This document shows positions 7,483 to 16,963 of a DNA stretch of 64,000 nt, one piece after another. Position 1 is the first letter of the stretch. Each line of letters starts with the position of its first letter. Under the pieces are notes generated by a model that ran no database searches, was not told the origin of the DNA, and was given only the letters and a program-made list of their open reading frames with translations. A program made the translations under genes and the position numbers. Location: contig NZ_WIAX01000008.1 in assembly GCF_009467795.1 (NCBI RefSeq), positions 142,921 to 206,920 on the forward strand. The letters run 5' to 3'. The DNA is from Nesterenkonia halophila. Its GTDB lineage: Bacteria > Actinomycetota > Actinomycetes > Actinomycetales > Micrococcaceae.

Positions 7483-10164
7483 GTGCCTACTCTGCTCGAA
7501 CGAATCCTCAAGACCGGGGACAAGAAGATCCTCAAGACGCTGCGGTCGCAGACCGACGCCGTCAACCTTCTCGAGGACGAGTTCAAGGAGCTGTCCGACG
7601 GCGAGCTGCGTGCCGAGACCGAGCGCTTCAAGGAGCGCCATCGCGACGGCGAATCGCTGGACTCCCTGCTGCCCGAGGCCTTCGCCGCGGTCCGCGAGGC
7701 CGCCGACCGCACGCTGGGCCAGCGGCACTTCGACGTCCAGGTCATGGGCGGCGCCGCGCTGCACCACGGCAACATCGCCGAGATGGGCACCGGCGAGGGC
7801 AAGACGCTGGTCGCCACGCTGCCGTCGTACCTGAACGCGCTCACCGGCAAGGGCGTGCACGTCATCACCGTCAACGACTATCTGGCCAAGTACCAGTCGG
7901 AGCTGATGGGGCGTGTGCACCGCTTCCTGGGGCTGAACGTCGGCACCATCACCAACGACATGCAGCCCGCCCAGCGGCGCGAGGCCTACGCCGCCGACAT
8001 CACGTACGGGACGAACAACGAGTTCGGCTTCGACTTCCTGCGCGACAACATGGCCCAGTCGCTGGACGACCTGGTCCAGCGCGAGCACCATTTCGCCATC
8101 ATCGACGAGATCGACTCCATCCTCATCGACGAGGCGCGCACCCCGCTGATCATCTCCGGCGCGGCCACCGGAGGCATCTCCCGCTGGTACTCCGACTTCG
8201 CGACGCTGGTGACGAAGCTGGAGAAGGACGCCGACTACGAGGTCGATGAGAAGAAGCGCACCGTCGGCGTGCTCGAGGCCGGGATCGACAAGGTCGAGGA
8301 CTACCTGGGCATCGAGAACCTCTACGAGTCGCGCAACACGACCCTGATCCAGTACCTGAACAACGCCATCCGGGCCAAGGAGCTCTACAAGCGGGACACC
8401 GACTACGTCGTCGTCCGCGGCGAGGTCCACATCGTCGACGAGCACACCGGGCGCATGCTCAAGGGCCGCCGCTACAACGAGGGTCTGCACCAGGCCATCG
8501 AGGCCAAGGAGAGCGTGCAGATCAAGCCCGAGAACCAGACGCGGGCGACGGTCACGCTGCAGAACTACTTCCGCAGCTACGAGAAGCTCTCGGGCATGAC
8601 CGGCACCGCCGAGACCGAGGCCGCCGAGTTCATGTCGACCTATCAGCTCGGCGTGGTCCCGATCCCGCCGAACAAGCCGCGCCAGCGGGAGGACCACAAT
8701 GACCTCGTCTACAAGAACGAGGTCGTGAAGTTCGACGCCGTGCTCGAGGACCTCGTCGAGCGGAACAAGAAGGGCCAGCCGGTCCTCGTCGGCACCGAGT
8801 CGGTGGAGAAGTCCGAGTACCTGTCGAAGCTGCTGGCGAAGGCCGGCATCCGCCACGAGGTCCTCAACGCGAAGAACCACGAGCGCGAGGCCGCGATCGT
8901 CGCGCAGGCCGGCCGCCGCGGAGCGGTCACCGTCGCGACCAACATGGCCGGCCGCGGCACCGACATCATGCTCGGCGGCAACGCCGAGTTCAAGGCCGTC
9001 CACGAGATGGAGAAGCTGGGTCTGGACCCTGTGGAGGACTCCGAGCAGTACGAGGCGAAGTGGCGCGAGGTCTTCGAGCAGGCCAAGGAGGAGGCCGAGG
9101 CCGAGGGCGACGAGGTCCGCGAGCGCGGCGGCCTCTACGTGCTGGGCACTGAGCGTCACCAGTCGCGCCGCATCGACAACCAGCTGCGCGGTCGCTCCGG
9201 CCGACAGGGCGACCCCGGCGAGTCCCGCTTCTACATCTCGCTGACCGACGACCTGATGCGTCTGTTCAACCAGGCCGCCGCCCAGCGGATCATGAACTCC
9301 AAGGCCATGGACGATCAGATCCCGGTCGAGCACAAGTTCGTCTCCAGCGCCATCGCCAATGCCCAGCAGCAGCGCGAGGGCCAGAACACCGAGATGCGCA
9401 AGAACGTGCTGAAGTACGACGACGTGCTCAACCGTCAGCGCCAGGCGATCTACTCCGACCGCCGACGGATCCTCGAGGGCGACGACGTCCATGAGAAGGT
9501 CCAGCACTTCATCGAGGACGCCGTCGGACTCATGATCGACGAGCACACCACGGCGAGCTCCTCCGAGGACTGGGACCTGGAGGCCCTCTGGGAGGAGCTC
9601 TCCGGGCTCTATCCGATCGCGCTGACGATCGAGGACGTCGTCGAGGAGGCCGGCGGCGTCGACCAGCTGACGGTGAAGATGCTCAAGCGCGAGATCATCT
9701 CCGACGCGAAGGTCGCCTACGAGAACAAGGAGAACGAGCTCGGCGAGGACGCCATCCGCCAGCTCGAGCGTCGCGTGCTGCTCTCCGTCATCGACGAGAA
9801 GTGGCAGGAGCACCTCTACGAGATGGACTACCTGAAGTCCGGGATCGGCCTGCGGTCGATGGCCCAGCGCGACCCGCTGGTCGAGTATCAGCGGGAGGGC
9901 TACCAGCTCTTCCAGACGATGGCCGACACGATCCGCGAGGACTCGGTGCGCTACCTCTTCAACGCCGAGGTGCGCACGGCCTCGCCGCAGGTGCAGGCCG
10001 CTGCGCGGCCCGGCACGACGGAGAACGCGGGCGACTCCGCCGATCAGCAGGTCTCCGTGCCCGGCATGGAGGATGCGCAGAGCGGCGAGGACGACGCCGA
10101 GCTGGAGTACACCGCGCCCAGCGAGACCGGCGACTCGACCACGGAGACCCGCCCGACCCGCTGA
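7483..10164 (+). CDS. secA: preprotein translocase ATPase SecA
   Basis: Motor ATPase of the Sec pathway, 893 residues. It starts with the family's [15 protein letters not shown] amphipathic helix, then Walker A MGTGEGKT (102-108), the DEAD-like [18 protein letters not shown] (about 206-222), the preprotein cross-linking domain, NBD2 with [12 protein letters not shown] and NMAGRGTDI, and the helical wing/scaffold. The C-terminus is an acidic, Thr/Ser-rich tail without the Cys-rich zinc motif of many SecA proteins. GTG 7483 is chosen because it matches the family start and has GGAGA seven bases upstream. It is the housekeeping SecA; no SecA2 is seen. Confidence 0.97.
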   Translation: MPTLLERILKTGDKKILKTLRSQTDAVNLLEDEFKELSDGELRAETERFKERHRDGESLDSLLPEAFAAVREAADRTLGQRHFDVQVMGGAALHHGNIAEMGTGEGKTLVATLPSYLNALTGKGVHVITVNDYLAKYQSELMGRVHRFLGLNVGTITNDMQPAQRREAYAADITYGTNNEFGFDFLRDNMAQSLDDLVQREHHFAIIDEIDSILIDEARTPLIISGAATGGISRWYSDFATLVTKLEKDADYEVDEKKRTVGVLEAGIDKVEDYLGIENLYESRNTTLIQYLNNAIRAKELYKRDTDYVVVRGEVHIVDEHTGRMLKGRRYNEGLHQAIEAKESVQIKPENQTRATVTLQNYFRSYEKLSGMTGTAETEAAEFMSTYQLGVVPIPPNKPRQREDHNDLVYKNEVVKFDAVLEDLVERNKKGQPVLVGTESVEKSEYLSKLLAKAGIRHEVLNAKNHEREAAIVAQAGRRGAVTVATNMAGRGTDIMLGGNAEFKAVHEMEKLGLDPVEDSEQYEAKWREVFEQAKEEAEAEGDEVRERGGLYVLGTERHQSRRIDNQLRGRSGRQGDPGESRFYISLTDDLMRLFNQAAAQRIMNSKAMDDQIPVEHKFVSSAIANAQQQREGQNTEMRKNVLKYDDVLNRQRQAIYSDRRRILEGDDVHEKVQHFIEDAVGLMIDEHTTASSSEDWDLEALWEELSGLYPIALTIEDVVEEAGGVDQLTVKMLKREIISDAKVAYENKENELGEDAIRQLERRVLLSVIDEKWQEHLYEMDYLKSGIGLRSMAQRDPLVEYQREGYQLFQTMADTIREDSVRYLFNAEVRTASPQVQAAARPGTTENAGDSADQQVSVPGMEDAQSGEDDAELEYTAPSETGDSTTETRPTR

Positions 10165-10217
10165 ACGAACCGGGACGCCGCCCCGGGCGCCGTCCTGACG
10201 CACTGAGGAGACCAGCG

Positions 10218-10865
10218 ATGTCCCGGACCCCGGCCCGTCCCGACCCGCTCGACGTCGCACCGGTCATCCCGGTGGTCGAGATCCGCGAGCGGGCGCAGGC
10301 CGTGCCCCTGGCGCGCGCCCTCGCCTCCGGCGGCGTGCCCATCGTGGAGATCACGCTGCGTACTCCGGACGCCCTGGAGGCCGTCGCCGCCGTGGCCGAG
10401 GAGGTGCCCGAGATCCTCGTCGGCGCCGGCACGGTGACCGCCCCCGATCAGGTCCGTCGAGCCTGCGACGCCGGCGCGCAGTTCCTGGTCTCGCCGGGCA
10501 CGACGCCGGCGCTGCTGGCCGCGATGCTCGACTCCCGGCTGCCCGTCCTGCCGGGGACCGCGACCGCCTCGGAGGTGCTGGCCGTGCTCGAGGCCGGCGT
10601 GACGTCGGTGAAGTTCTTCCCGGCGGAGGCCGCGGGCGGAGCGGAGCAGCTGCGCGCGCTCGCCGGGCCGGTGCCGGAGGCGCGGTTCTGCCCGACCGGA
10701 GGCATCACCGCGGCCTCCGCTCCGCAGTACCTGGCGCTGCCGAACGTCGCCTGCGTCGGCGGCACCTGGCTGACGCCGCGGCAGGTGGTCGAGGCCGAGG
10801 ACTGGGACCGCATCGAGTCGCTGGCCCGCGAGGCGGCCGCGCTGGCTCCGCCGCAGGACGACTGA
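10218..10865 (+). CDS. eda: bifunctional KDPG/KHG aldolase
   Basis: Class I aldolase of 215 residues. It is expected to cleave 2-keto-3-deoxy-6-phosphogluconate (and 4-hydroxy-2-oxoglutarate) to pyruvate plus glyceraldehyde 3-phosphate or glyoxylate, as in the Entner-Doudoroff route or glyoxylate/proline catabolism. Visible active-site features are E44 and R49 in VEITLRT, the phosphate/substrate loop FLVSPGTTP, Schiff-base lysine K132 in SVKFFPAE, and PTGGI. Start ATG 10218 follows GAGGAG. No edd or other sugar-acid gene is in the window, so substrate context is lacking. It converges on the next gene with a 33-base gap. Confidence 0.88.
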   Translation: MSRTPARPDPLDVAPVIPVVEIRERAQAVPLARALASGGVPIVEITLRTPDALEAVAAVAEEVPEILVGAGTVTAPDQVRRACDAGAQFLVSPGTTPALLAAMLDSRLPVLPGTATASEVLAVLEAGVTSVKFFPAEAAGGAEQLRALAGPVPEARFCPTGGITAASAPQYLALPNVACVGGTWLTPRQVVEAEDWDRIESLAREAAALAPPQDD

Positions 10866-10898
10866 CCCCGGCAGGGTCCAAGATCCGGCGCGGGGCGT

Positions 10899-11546
10899 TC
10901 AGCCCATCTCGAGGGCGACCACGCGCCAGCGCCCGCGGTGGGCCTCCATGCGCATCGCGCAGGCGCGGGTGCGGGCGTCCTCGGTGAAGATCACCGAGGC
11001 CTCCCAGATCCCGCCTTCGACATGGTCGGCGCGGACCTGCCGGATCTCCAGCGGCCGCGGGGTCGGAGCGGGCGCCTGCTCGTCCGGACCGTCGGTGCGG
11101 CGCCGGGCCATCAGCTCGGCCCGCTCGCAGACCTTCTGGTAGACGCAGGCCTCCAGCCAGTGCTGCATCTGCTTCACCGGCCGGGCGCCGCTCAGCGACT
11201 CCATCGTCGCCTGGCAGACGATGCGCGAGATCGCCACGATCTGCCGCCGTTCCTCACGCAGTCCGGCCAGCTGGGTCGGACGGCGCCGGTCCCCGTCGGT
11301 CTCCGCCGTCGCGGCGAGCTCTGCCGATCCCTCCAGCTGACGCAGCAGCGTCGGCGTGGTCGTGCCGCGCCGGGCGGCCAGCGGGTCGACCGGGGCCGGT
11401 CCGGGACGCTCGGCGGCAGTCTCGCCGGCGAGGTGCGCATCGTGCCGGATCAGCGGGTCGCCGTGGGGCATCCGCACGTGGCGCCGCATGCGGCGACGTT
11501 CCGGCTCGTCGGCTCCGGTCCGGTTCTCGAGGGCGGTCGCAGTCAT
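10899..11546 (-). CDS. Rv3235-family protein (DUF6459)
   Basis: A 215-residue actinobacterial protein of unknown function. The C-terminal half (about 95-215) matches the Rv3235 family: an all-alpha part with QHWLEACVYQKVCERAELMARRR, then a beta-rich part with VEGGIWEASVIFTEDARTRACAMRMEAHRGRWRVVALEMG-type pattern (a final NTF2-like sheet). The N-terminal half is Arg/Pro-rich and low complexity. In mycobacteria and Micrococcales the family sits close to secA/hpf-region genes, as here. AAAGGACG precedes the start. It is the last gene after the LysM gene on the same strand, with a 110-base gap. Confidence 0.7.
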   Translation of the reverse strand: MTATALENRTGADEPERRRMRRHVRMPHGDPLIRHDAHLAGETAAERPGPAPVDPLAARRGTTTPTLLRQLEGSAELAATAETDGDRRRPTQLAGLREERRQIVAISRIVCQATMESLSGARPVKQMQHWLEACVYQKVCERAELMARRRTDGPDEQAPAPTPRPLEIRQVRADHVEGGIWEASVIFTEDARTRACAMRMEAHRGRWRVVALEMG

Positions 11547-11656
11547 CGGCTCGTCCTTTCGCTCGGCCGTCGCGGGCTCTCCGTCGGCGGCGATCGATCG
11601 TGCTCAGTCGGTGCTCAGTCGGTGTCGGTCGTGGGGCGAGGTCGGCGCCCCGGTGC

Positions 11657-12745
11657 TCAGCCGCGGGGACGCTCGTCGGGCAGCTCGAGCACCATGCCGG
11701 GCCGCAGCTCGGAGGGATCGTCGCCGATCGTCGCTCGATTGGCGGCGTACCAGCGCGGCCATTCGGCCGCGATCTGCGCGTCGGCGGCTTCCTCGCCCAG
11801 CTGCTCGGCGGCGATGCTCCAGAGCGTGTCGCCGGACTGGACGACCACGTGGTCGGCCTCGTCGGCAGCAGTGCGGGTCTGGCCGCCGGTGAGTCGATCC
11901 CCGGGCTCGGGGGAGGTCGTCCGCTGGGACCCCGCGGGCCGCGACGTCGTCGACCCGTCGGATCCGGCGGACTCCTCGGCTCCCTCGGAGGAGCTGTCCG
12001 ACGGATCCTCCGACGGGGCCTCGGAATCGGGGCTCGACGCGTCGTCGGCCGTGTCGTCGGCCGTGTCTCCGGCGCCGTCGGCCGGCCCCGCGTCCTCGTC
12101 GTCGGCCGGTGCCGGAGCGAACAGCGGGTCCGGGAACTGGTCCCCGCGGTCAGCCACCAGGTCGGAGTCCGCGCCCGCCGTCGAGCCGGCCGCTTCGTCC
12201 TGCTCGTCCTGGGCGGAGGCGGCGCTGGGCGTCGGGACCGTCGTCTGGGACGCCACGGAGCTCGAGACCCCGGCGGCGGTGCCCATGACGGCCATCTGGG
12301 CGCCCAGAGCGACCACCAGCGCGCGCCGCATGAAGCCGGGGGAGAGGAGCTCCAGCAGCGCGGTGCCGCGCCGGACGCCGATGCGTCGGCTGAGCTGCAG
12401 CAGGGCGGTGGCGGCCACGGAGAGCGCGGCGAGCAGGCTCAGCAGCACGCCGAGTGCGACGCACAGCAGGCCGATGAGCTCCTCGACGGCCTGCAGGTCT
12501 CCGACGGCCAGGTCCTGCCGCTGCTCCTCGAGGGTCGCACCCCAGACCTGCAGCGTGGACGCCTCCGGCCGCAGCAGGCGGGCCGCGGAGATCTCGGCCC
12601 CGGACATCAGCACAGCGCCGAGCACCAGCAGCAGCGGACCGCTGACGACGACCAGCAGCGTCAGGACGACGTCGGCGGCGGAAGCCCGCGAGGGGGCGGG
12701 GCGGCCGGCGACCGGCGGCGGGGCCGGTGCATGGATCGCGGACAT
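11657..12745 (-). CDS. LysM-domain membrane protein
   Basis: A 362-residue protein with three likely membrane segments (about 25-48, 87-116 and 135-160). A long acidic Ser/Asp/Glu/Pro-rich extracytoplasmic linker (about 165-295) follows, and then one C-terminal LysM domain (about 302-357; VQSGDTLWSIAAEQLG and LRPGMVLELP). LysM domains bind GlcNAc-containing glycans, so it probably tethers the membrane to peptidoglycan. AGAAGGAG precedes ATG 12745; a longer upstream frame lacks coding character. Related genes occur near the BldC-like HTH in Micrococcales. The exact role is unknown. Confidence 0.8.
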   Translation of the reverse strand: MSAIHAPAPPPVAGRPAPSRASAADVVLTLLVVVSGPLLLVLGAVLMSGAEISAARLLRPEASTLQVWGATLEEQRQDLAVGDLQAVEELIGLLCVALGVLLSLLAALSVAATALLQLSRRIGVRRGTALLELLSPGFMRRALVVALGAQMAVMGTAAGVSSSVASQTTVPTPSAASAQDEQDEAAGSTAGADSDLVADRGDQFPDPLFAPAPADDEDAGPADGAGDTADDTADDASSPDSEAPSEDPSDSSSEGAEESAGSDGSTTSRPAGSQRTTSPEPGDRLTGGQTRTAADEADHVVVQSGDTLWSIAAEQLGEEAADAQIAAEWPRWYAANRATIGDDPSELRPGMVLELPDERPRG

Positions 12746-13103
12746 CGGCGAGCTCCTTCTCCTCATCGGACGGCGCCGGTGCGTTCTTCGGCGAGCGACC
12801 GTCGTGAGGAAGACTGTACACCGATCATGCGGTTTGATGCGATTTGGTCGAGATGAGACTGGATGCGGCGATCTGGGTGTCCCTTGGTGCCCGTTCTCAG
12901 TCGATAGGTGTCGTCCCTGGTCAGCGTCGTCGGACGGCGGGAGGAGAGCGCGCGGCTCGGTGGGGAGCGGATCGTGGGGCGGATGCGTCATGATGTCCAC
13001 TGCACGCGATCATGCGTGCCGCGCCGCGTCCGGCCGGACGACGGGCGAGCACCGTCGAGCGCGTCGCCCGGGCCGGGGCGAGGCGGGAGGGGAGGCCGAG
13101 AAG
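12746..13103. promoter_or_regulatory. divergent region between the LysM gene and the 187-aa gene, with 10-bp direct repeats
   Basis: For the LysM gene (minus) TACAGT (complement of 12813-12818) is a plausible -10. Immediately upstream of it on that strand are two adjacent 10-mers, read on plus as ATGCGGTTTG (12827-12836) and ATGCGATTTG (12837-12846), an operator-like tandem repeat at the -35 position. The rest of the interval shows nothing coding that I can support. Confidence 0.4.
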
Positions 13104-13667
13104 ATGCGTTGGGATGCGCTGTTCGCCGATCTGGAGGCTCAGTGGGAGGCCGGTGCCGCCGAGGAGCGTGATCGGGAGATCGCCGAGGCGGTGCGCGCCG
13201 AGCGCGCGACGGTGCCCTTCGCCGACCGGCTGCGTGCTCAGCGGGGCGCGCGGGTGAGCATGATCGTCGCCGGGGCCGGCTCGATGGTCGTGGACGTGGA
13301 CACCGTCGGCGAGGACTGGCTGGCCGGCGCGGAGGGGCACGTCGGCGTGCTGGTGCCGCTGGAGGCGGTGCTCGCCGTCGACGGTCTGCCGCGGCGGGCG
13401 CAGGAGGAGACCTCGCCGACGCGACGGCGGCTGCGCATGACCAGCGCGCTGCGGGCGCTGGGGCGGGATCGTGCCGTGGTCTCGCTGCTCTCCGCGCAGG
13501 CCGACGTGCTGGCCACCGGACTGCTGGCCGCCGTCGGGCGTGATCACGTCGACGTGGCGCGCACGCGTCCGGGCGAGACGCCGCGGGCGCGTGAGGGCCA
13601 CGGGTTGCGCACTGTGCCGCTGTCGGCGATCACGCTGGTCCGCAGCGAGGACGGCCCGGTGATGTGA
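13104..13667 (+). CDS. uncharacterised actinobacterial protein, 187 aa
   Basis: Not recognised. An acidic, helical N-terminus starts MRWDALFADLEAQWEAG. A compact region follows (about 48-95) with alternating hydrophobic strands and conserved-looking glycines (SMIVAGAGSMVVDVDTVGEDWL, then GHVGVLVPLEAVLAV). A C-terminal part has LGRDRAVVSLLS. There is no signal peptide or membrane segment. GGAGG precedes ATG 13104. Codon use and position, between a divergent LysM gene and a convergent HTH gene, suggest a real gene conserved in Micrococcales, but I assign no function. Confidence 0.65.
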   Translation: MRWDALFADLEAQWEAGAAEERDREIAEAVRAERATVPFADRLRAQRGARVSMIVAGAGSMVVDVDTVGEDWLAGAEGHVGVLVPLEAVLAVDGLPRRAQEETSPTRRRLRMTSALRALGRDRAVVSLLSAQADVLATGLLAAVGRDHVDVARTRPGETPRAREGHGLRTVPLSAITLVRSEDGPVM

Positions 13668-13688
13668 GCCGGGAGGTGGGCCGGCGCG

Positions 13689-13907
13689 TCAGGCGGTGGA
13701 TTCGTGGCGGCGCTGCTCGCGCGCCTCGCGCTGCAGGGCGTACTGGTGCTCGATGTACTCGTCGAGCTTGGCCTCCTCCACGCGCCACTGGCCGCGGCCC
13801 CCGACCTGGATGCCCTCGAGCTCCCCGCTGCGCACCAGGCTCCGGGTCTGATCCATCGAGATGTTGAGCACCTCGGCCACATCAGGAAGGGTCAGGAAGC
13901 GGCGCAT
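13689..13907 (-). CDS. small BldC/excisionase-like helix-turn-helix protein
   Basis: A 72-residue DNA-binding protein of the MerR/excisionase winged-helix group. FLTLPDVAEVLNISMDQTRSLVRSGEL is the helix-turn-helix and IQVGGRGQWRVEEAKLDEYIEHQY the wing and last helix. Proteins of this size and pattern in actinobacteria resemble BldC, which binds direct repeats cooperatively, or phage excisionases; with no phage genes nearby a chromosomal regulator is more likely. GGAGGTATCCG precedes the ATG. It is convergent with the 187-aa gene (21-base gap). Confidence 0.8.
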   Translation of the reverse strand: MRRFLTLPDVAEVLNISMDQTRSLVRSGELEGIQVGGRGQWRVEEAKLDEYIEHQYALQREAREQRRHESTA

Positions 13908-14184
13908 CGGATACCTCCGTCGGGTCGCCGCCGATCGGCGGGGGATCGGCGCATTTCATGGGATTCGCGGTCGGACGATGCGGATCGTTCCTTGTTCGTC
14001 CGCTGTGGTCGATTGTGGCACAACGGCCGAGACGACGGGATGTTTCATCCACAAGCTCGGCGCCGACCTGGGTTTTCCACAGCCGGAGCTCGACGATGGG
14101 TCAGCCCCGCCTCCCGTCGTCTACCCTGTCGGGTGCACAGGCGGGACGGGCAGACCCGGCCCGGAGAGCGACGCGAGGAAACGC
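13908..14184. promoter_or_regulatory. divergent promoter region, HTH gene and SAF gene
   Basis: TACCCT (14122-14127) is a plausible -10 for the SAF-domain gene, whose ribosome binding site is GAGGAA before ATG 14185. Promoter elements for the minus-strand HTH gene are not clear. Nothing coding is seen. Confidence 0.3.
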
Positions 14185-14922
14185 ATGACGTCTGAGATGG
14201 AGGGGACGGCCGAGTCGGCCGCGGACCGGCTGAAACGCCCCAGCTGGAAGGACCCGCGCCTGCTGGTGGGGATCGTGATCGTGCTGGCCTCGGTGGCCGG
14301 CGTGGTCGCGCTGGTCTCGGCCCAGGACCGCACGACGCCCGTCTACGCGGCCGCACACACGCTGAGCGTGGGCGAGTCGGCGGACGAGGATGATCTGCGC
14401 GTGGTCAACGTGCAGATCGACGAGGTCCGCGACGACTACCTGCTCGCCGACGAGGAGCTGCCCGCCGAGCAGCAGTTCGTCTCCGTCGTCGAAGAGGGCG
14501 AGCTGGTCCCGCGACGGGCGATCGACGACGCCGACCCGCAGGGTCGGCAGGCCCTGACGCTGATGGTGGAGCACCCGCTGGCCCAGGCGGTGGAGACCGG
14601 CCGACAGGTCGACGTCTGGGCGGCCACGCCCGGGCGGATGGCCGGCGACGAGGCCGCCGTCGAACAGCTGACCGCCGGCGCCGAGGTCTCCGAGATCTCC
14701 GAGTCCAGTTCCACCTTCGGCGCGCAGTCGGCGCTGGAGGTCGAAGTCCTGGTGGATCCGGAGCAGGTGCCCGCGATCCTCGCCGCCGGCAGCTCCCAGG
14801 CCGTCGTCTCGGTGCTCCCGGCGGGCTCTCCCGAGCCCGAGCCCGAGGCGATGGTCGAGGGCGACTCCGAAGGCGGCTCCGGCGAGTCCGGCGGCGGATC
14901 CGGCGGGGAGGGATCCGAGTGA
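14185..14922 (+). CDS. SAF-domain protein, CpaB/RcpC-like
   Basis: A 245-residue membrane-anchored protein. A single membrane segment lies at about 27-47, then a SAF-type domain (about 55-115) of the kind found in CpaB/RcpC, the periplasmic channel-gating part of Flp (tad) pilus machines. It ends in a Gly/Ser/Glu-rich low-complexity tail. GAGGAA precedes ATG 14185. Its stop overlaps the GTG start of the next, CpaE-like gene, so the two are translationally coupled. No tadA, tadB, tadC or pilin gene is in the window, so linkage to a pilus is by family only. Confidence 0.75.
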   Translation: MTSEMEGTAESAADRLKRPSWKDPRLLVGIVIVLASVAGVVALVSAQDRTTPVYAAAHTLSVGESADEDDLRVVNVQIDEVRDDYLLADEELPAEQQFVSVVEEGELVPRRAIDDADPQGRQALTLMVEHPLAQAVETGRQVDVWAATPGRMAGDEAAVEQLTAGAEVSEISESSSTFGAQSALEVEVLVDPEQVPAILAAGSSQAVVSVLPAGSPEPEPEAMVEGDSEGGSGESGGGSGGEGSE

Positions 14923-16856
14923 GGCGCTGCTCGGTCGTCACCACCGGACAACTCCACCGGGACCACATCGCCGCGATCGAGGGCCTCCACAGTGATGTCA
15001 CCGTCGACCGCCGCTGCTCCGACCTGGTCGAGCTGATCGCCGCCGCCCGAGCCGGGCGCGCCGATGCGGCGCTGATCATCGGCGGGACCGAGGAACTGAC
15101 GGGCAGCCGTCTGGCCGAGCTGCGCGGGGACGACGTCGTCGTGGTGGCGATCTCCGACCTCGCCGACGAGCGCCGGCGGCTGGCCACGCTGGGCATCGCG
15201 GCCCTGCCCGACGACGTCGGCGTCCATCTGCTGGTCCCGGCGCTCCGCGGTGAGGAGATCGAGCCGCCGGAGGAGCTCGACGCCGAGCTCGAGGCGCTGG
15301 TCGCGGCCGAAGGTCCGCCGGAACCGGAGGGCGAGGACGCCGCCCTCGAGGCGGGGGCCGGCGATTCATCCTTCGGTGCTGGGCGCAAGGACGGCAGCGA
15401 CGGCACCCATGGCTCGGACGGCACCGCCGGCCGCGAGCCGGGGGCCTCCGCCGCGGAGCGTCCGGAGGACACGGCCGTCGACGTCGCAGGGAGCGACGCC
15501 GACGGGACCGGCGTCGGCGGCGACCGCGGCGAGGCGGGGGACGTCGACGACGCGGCGTCCGCCGGAGCGCCCGGTCCGCGACGCGCGGCGAGCGGCGAGG
15601 CTCCCGCCGACGCCGACGGCGACGTCGGCGCAGATGGTGCGGAGAGGGCGGAGGCCGCGGACACTGCGGACAGCGCGCCGGCGGACTCCGAGGATTCCCC
15701 GCCCGAGCAGTCCGACTCCCCTGTGCAGGGCATCACCGTGGTCTGGGGCGCGCCGGGAAGTCCGGGGCGGACCACCACCGCGGTGAACATGGCCGCCGAG
15801 CTCGCCGGCACCGGGCGCCGCGTGCTGCTGATCGACGCGGACACGGTGGCCGCCTCGGCGGCGGTGCAGCTCGGTCTCATCGAGGAGTCGGCGGGGCTCG
15901 CCCAGGCCTGCCGCCAGGCCGATCTCGGACGGCTGGACGCCTCCCGGCTGCGGCGGATCGTCACGCTGGTCGACGTCGCCGGCTGGCGCCTGCACCTGCT
16001 GACCGGCCTGCCGCGCGCCGATCGCTGGCGCGAGCTGCGCGAGCGCGGCCTGCGCCAGGTGCTGCGGATGGCGCGGGACGAATACGACCATGTCGTCGTC
16101 GACGTCTCCGCCTCCATCGAACAGGACGAGGACCTCACCTATGACACCTTCGCCCCGCAGCGGCATGCCGCGGCGGTGGCGGCGCTGGAGGAGGCCGACA
16201 GCGTGCTGGCCGTCGGCGCCGCCGACCCCGTCAGCTTCCCGCGGCTGGTCAAGGCCCTGGAGGAGCGGCGGCTGCTGGTTCCGGAGACGCCGGAGCCGCA
16301 GGTGGTGATCAACCAGCTGCGCGCGCAGGCGGTCGGGCGGTCGCCCGAGGAGCAGATTGCCGAAGCCTGGGCCCACTGGGGCGCGGCGGCGACGATCGTC
16401 CGGCATCTGCCGTGGGATCGCGAGGCCTGCGACGTCGCGCTGCTGCGCGGGCAGGTCCTGGCGGAGGCGGCCCCGGGATCGGAGCTGCGTCGCGGCATCG
16501 CCGCGCTGGCCGGTGTGGAGCTGGCCGAACGGCGGCGCGGGCTCTTCGGCCGGCGCCGGGGCGGAGAGCGGCGCTCCCGTCGCCGGGCGGACCGTCGCGG
16601 CCGCGGCGGCCGACGCGGGACGGAGGCCCCGGAGGCCGAGACGGCCGTCTCCGCCGATGCGGCGACCCGGAGCGCGGAGGCCGACGACGGCGTCGCCGGC
16701 GGCGCGGACGGCGCGGCCGACGTCGGTGGCGACGGCACCGCGTCCTCGGGGGCGACTGAGCAGGAGAGCGCGCCGGCGCGTGCCGACGCGGGCACGGATG
16801 CTGAGACGGATGCGGGCACGGACGCCGACACGGGGGCCGGCGCCGAGTCGCGGTGA
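14919..16856 (+). CDS. CpaE/MinD-like ATPase with long disordered regions
   Basis: A 645-residue protein. An N-terminal receiver-like region (about 1-110) is followed by a very acidic low-complexity linker (about 110-270), then a SIMIBI ParA/MinD-type ATPase domain (about 271-545). After that come an Arg-rich stretch (RRRGGERRSRRR) and an acidic Ala/Asp/Thr tail with repeated 'DAGTDA' units. The deviant Walker A reads GAPGSPGRTT (277-286): both lysines of the usual KGGxGKT are absent, with R284 at the catalytic Lys place. LIDADT supplies the Walker A' Asp. CpaE-type proteins localise tad pilus assembly. GTGA overlap couples it to the SAF gene. Confidence 0.75.
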   Translation: MRRCSVVTTGQLHRDHIAAIEGLHSDVTVDRRCSDLVELIAAARAGRADAALIIGGTEELTGSRLAELRGDDVVVVAISDLADERRRLATLGIAALPDDVGVHLLVPALRGEEIEPPEELDAELEALVAAEGPPEPEGEDAALEAGAGDSSFGAGRKDGSDGTHGSDGTAGREPGASAAERPEDTAVDVAGSDADGTGVGGDRGEAGDVDDAASAGAPGPRRAASGEAPADADGDVGADGAERAEAADTADSAPADSEDSPPEQSDSPVQGITVVWGAPGSPGRTTTAVNMAAELAGTGRRVLLIDADTVAASAAVQLGLIEESAGLAQACRQADLGRLDASRLRRIVTLVDVAGWRLHLLTGLPRADRWRELRERGLRQVLRMARDEYDHVVVDVSASIEQDEDLTYDTFAPQRHAAAVAALEEADSVLAVGAADPVSFPRLVKALEERRLLVPETPEPQVVINQLRAQAVGRSPEEQIAEAWAHWGAAATIVRHLPWDREACDVALLRGQVLAEAAPGSELRRGIAALAGVELAERRRGLFGRRRGGERRSRRRADRRGRGGRRGTEAPEAETAVSADAATRSAEADDGVAGGADGAADVGGDGTASSGATEQESAPARADAGTDAETDAGTDADTGAGAESR

Positions 16857-16882
16857 CGCACCGGCTCACGCGGCGGACGCGA

Positions 16883-16888
16883 TAGAGT
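16883..16888 (+). promoter_or_regulatory. putative -10 of the glutamate dehydrogenase gene
   Basis: TAGAGT lies 76 bases before the gene start in the short gap after the CpaE-like gene. No convincing -35 is visible. Confidence 0.35.
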
Positions 16889-16963
16889 GAGGCTCGGAAC
16901 CTGGACGACGTGGTCCGGCTCCGCACTGCTGAGCCGCGGCACATCCGAGTGAGCGAGGGGCAC

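Noticed and set aside
7213..10260. Long minus-strand open frame opposite secA
   Set aside because: Antisense artefact of GC-rich third positions; SecA motifs are on the plus strand.
13689..13907. Excisionase-like gene as a sign of an integrated element
   Set aside because: No integrase, attachment-site repeat or phage gene nearby; a BldC-type chromosomal regulator is simpler.
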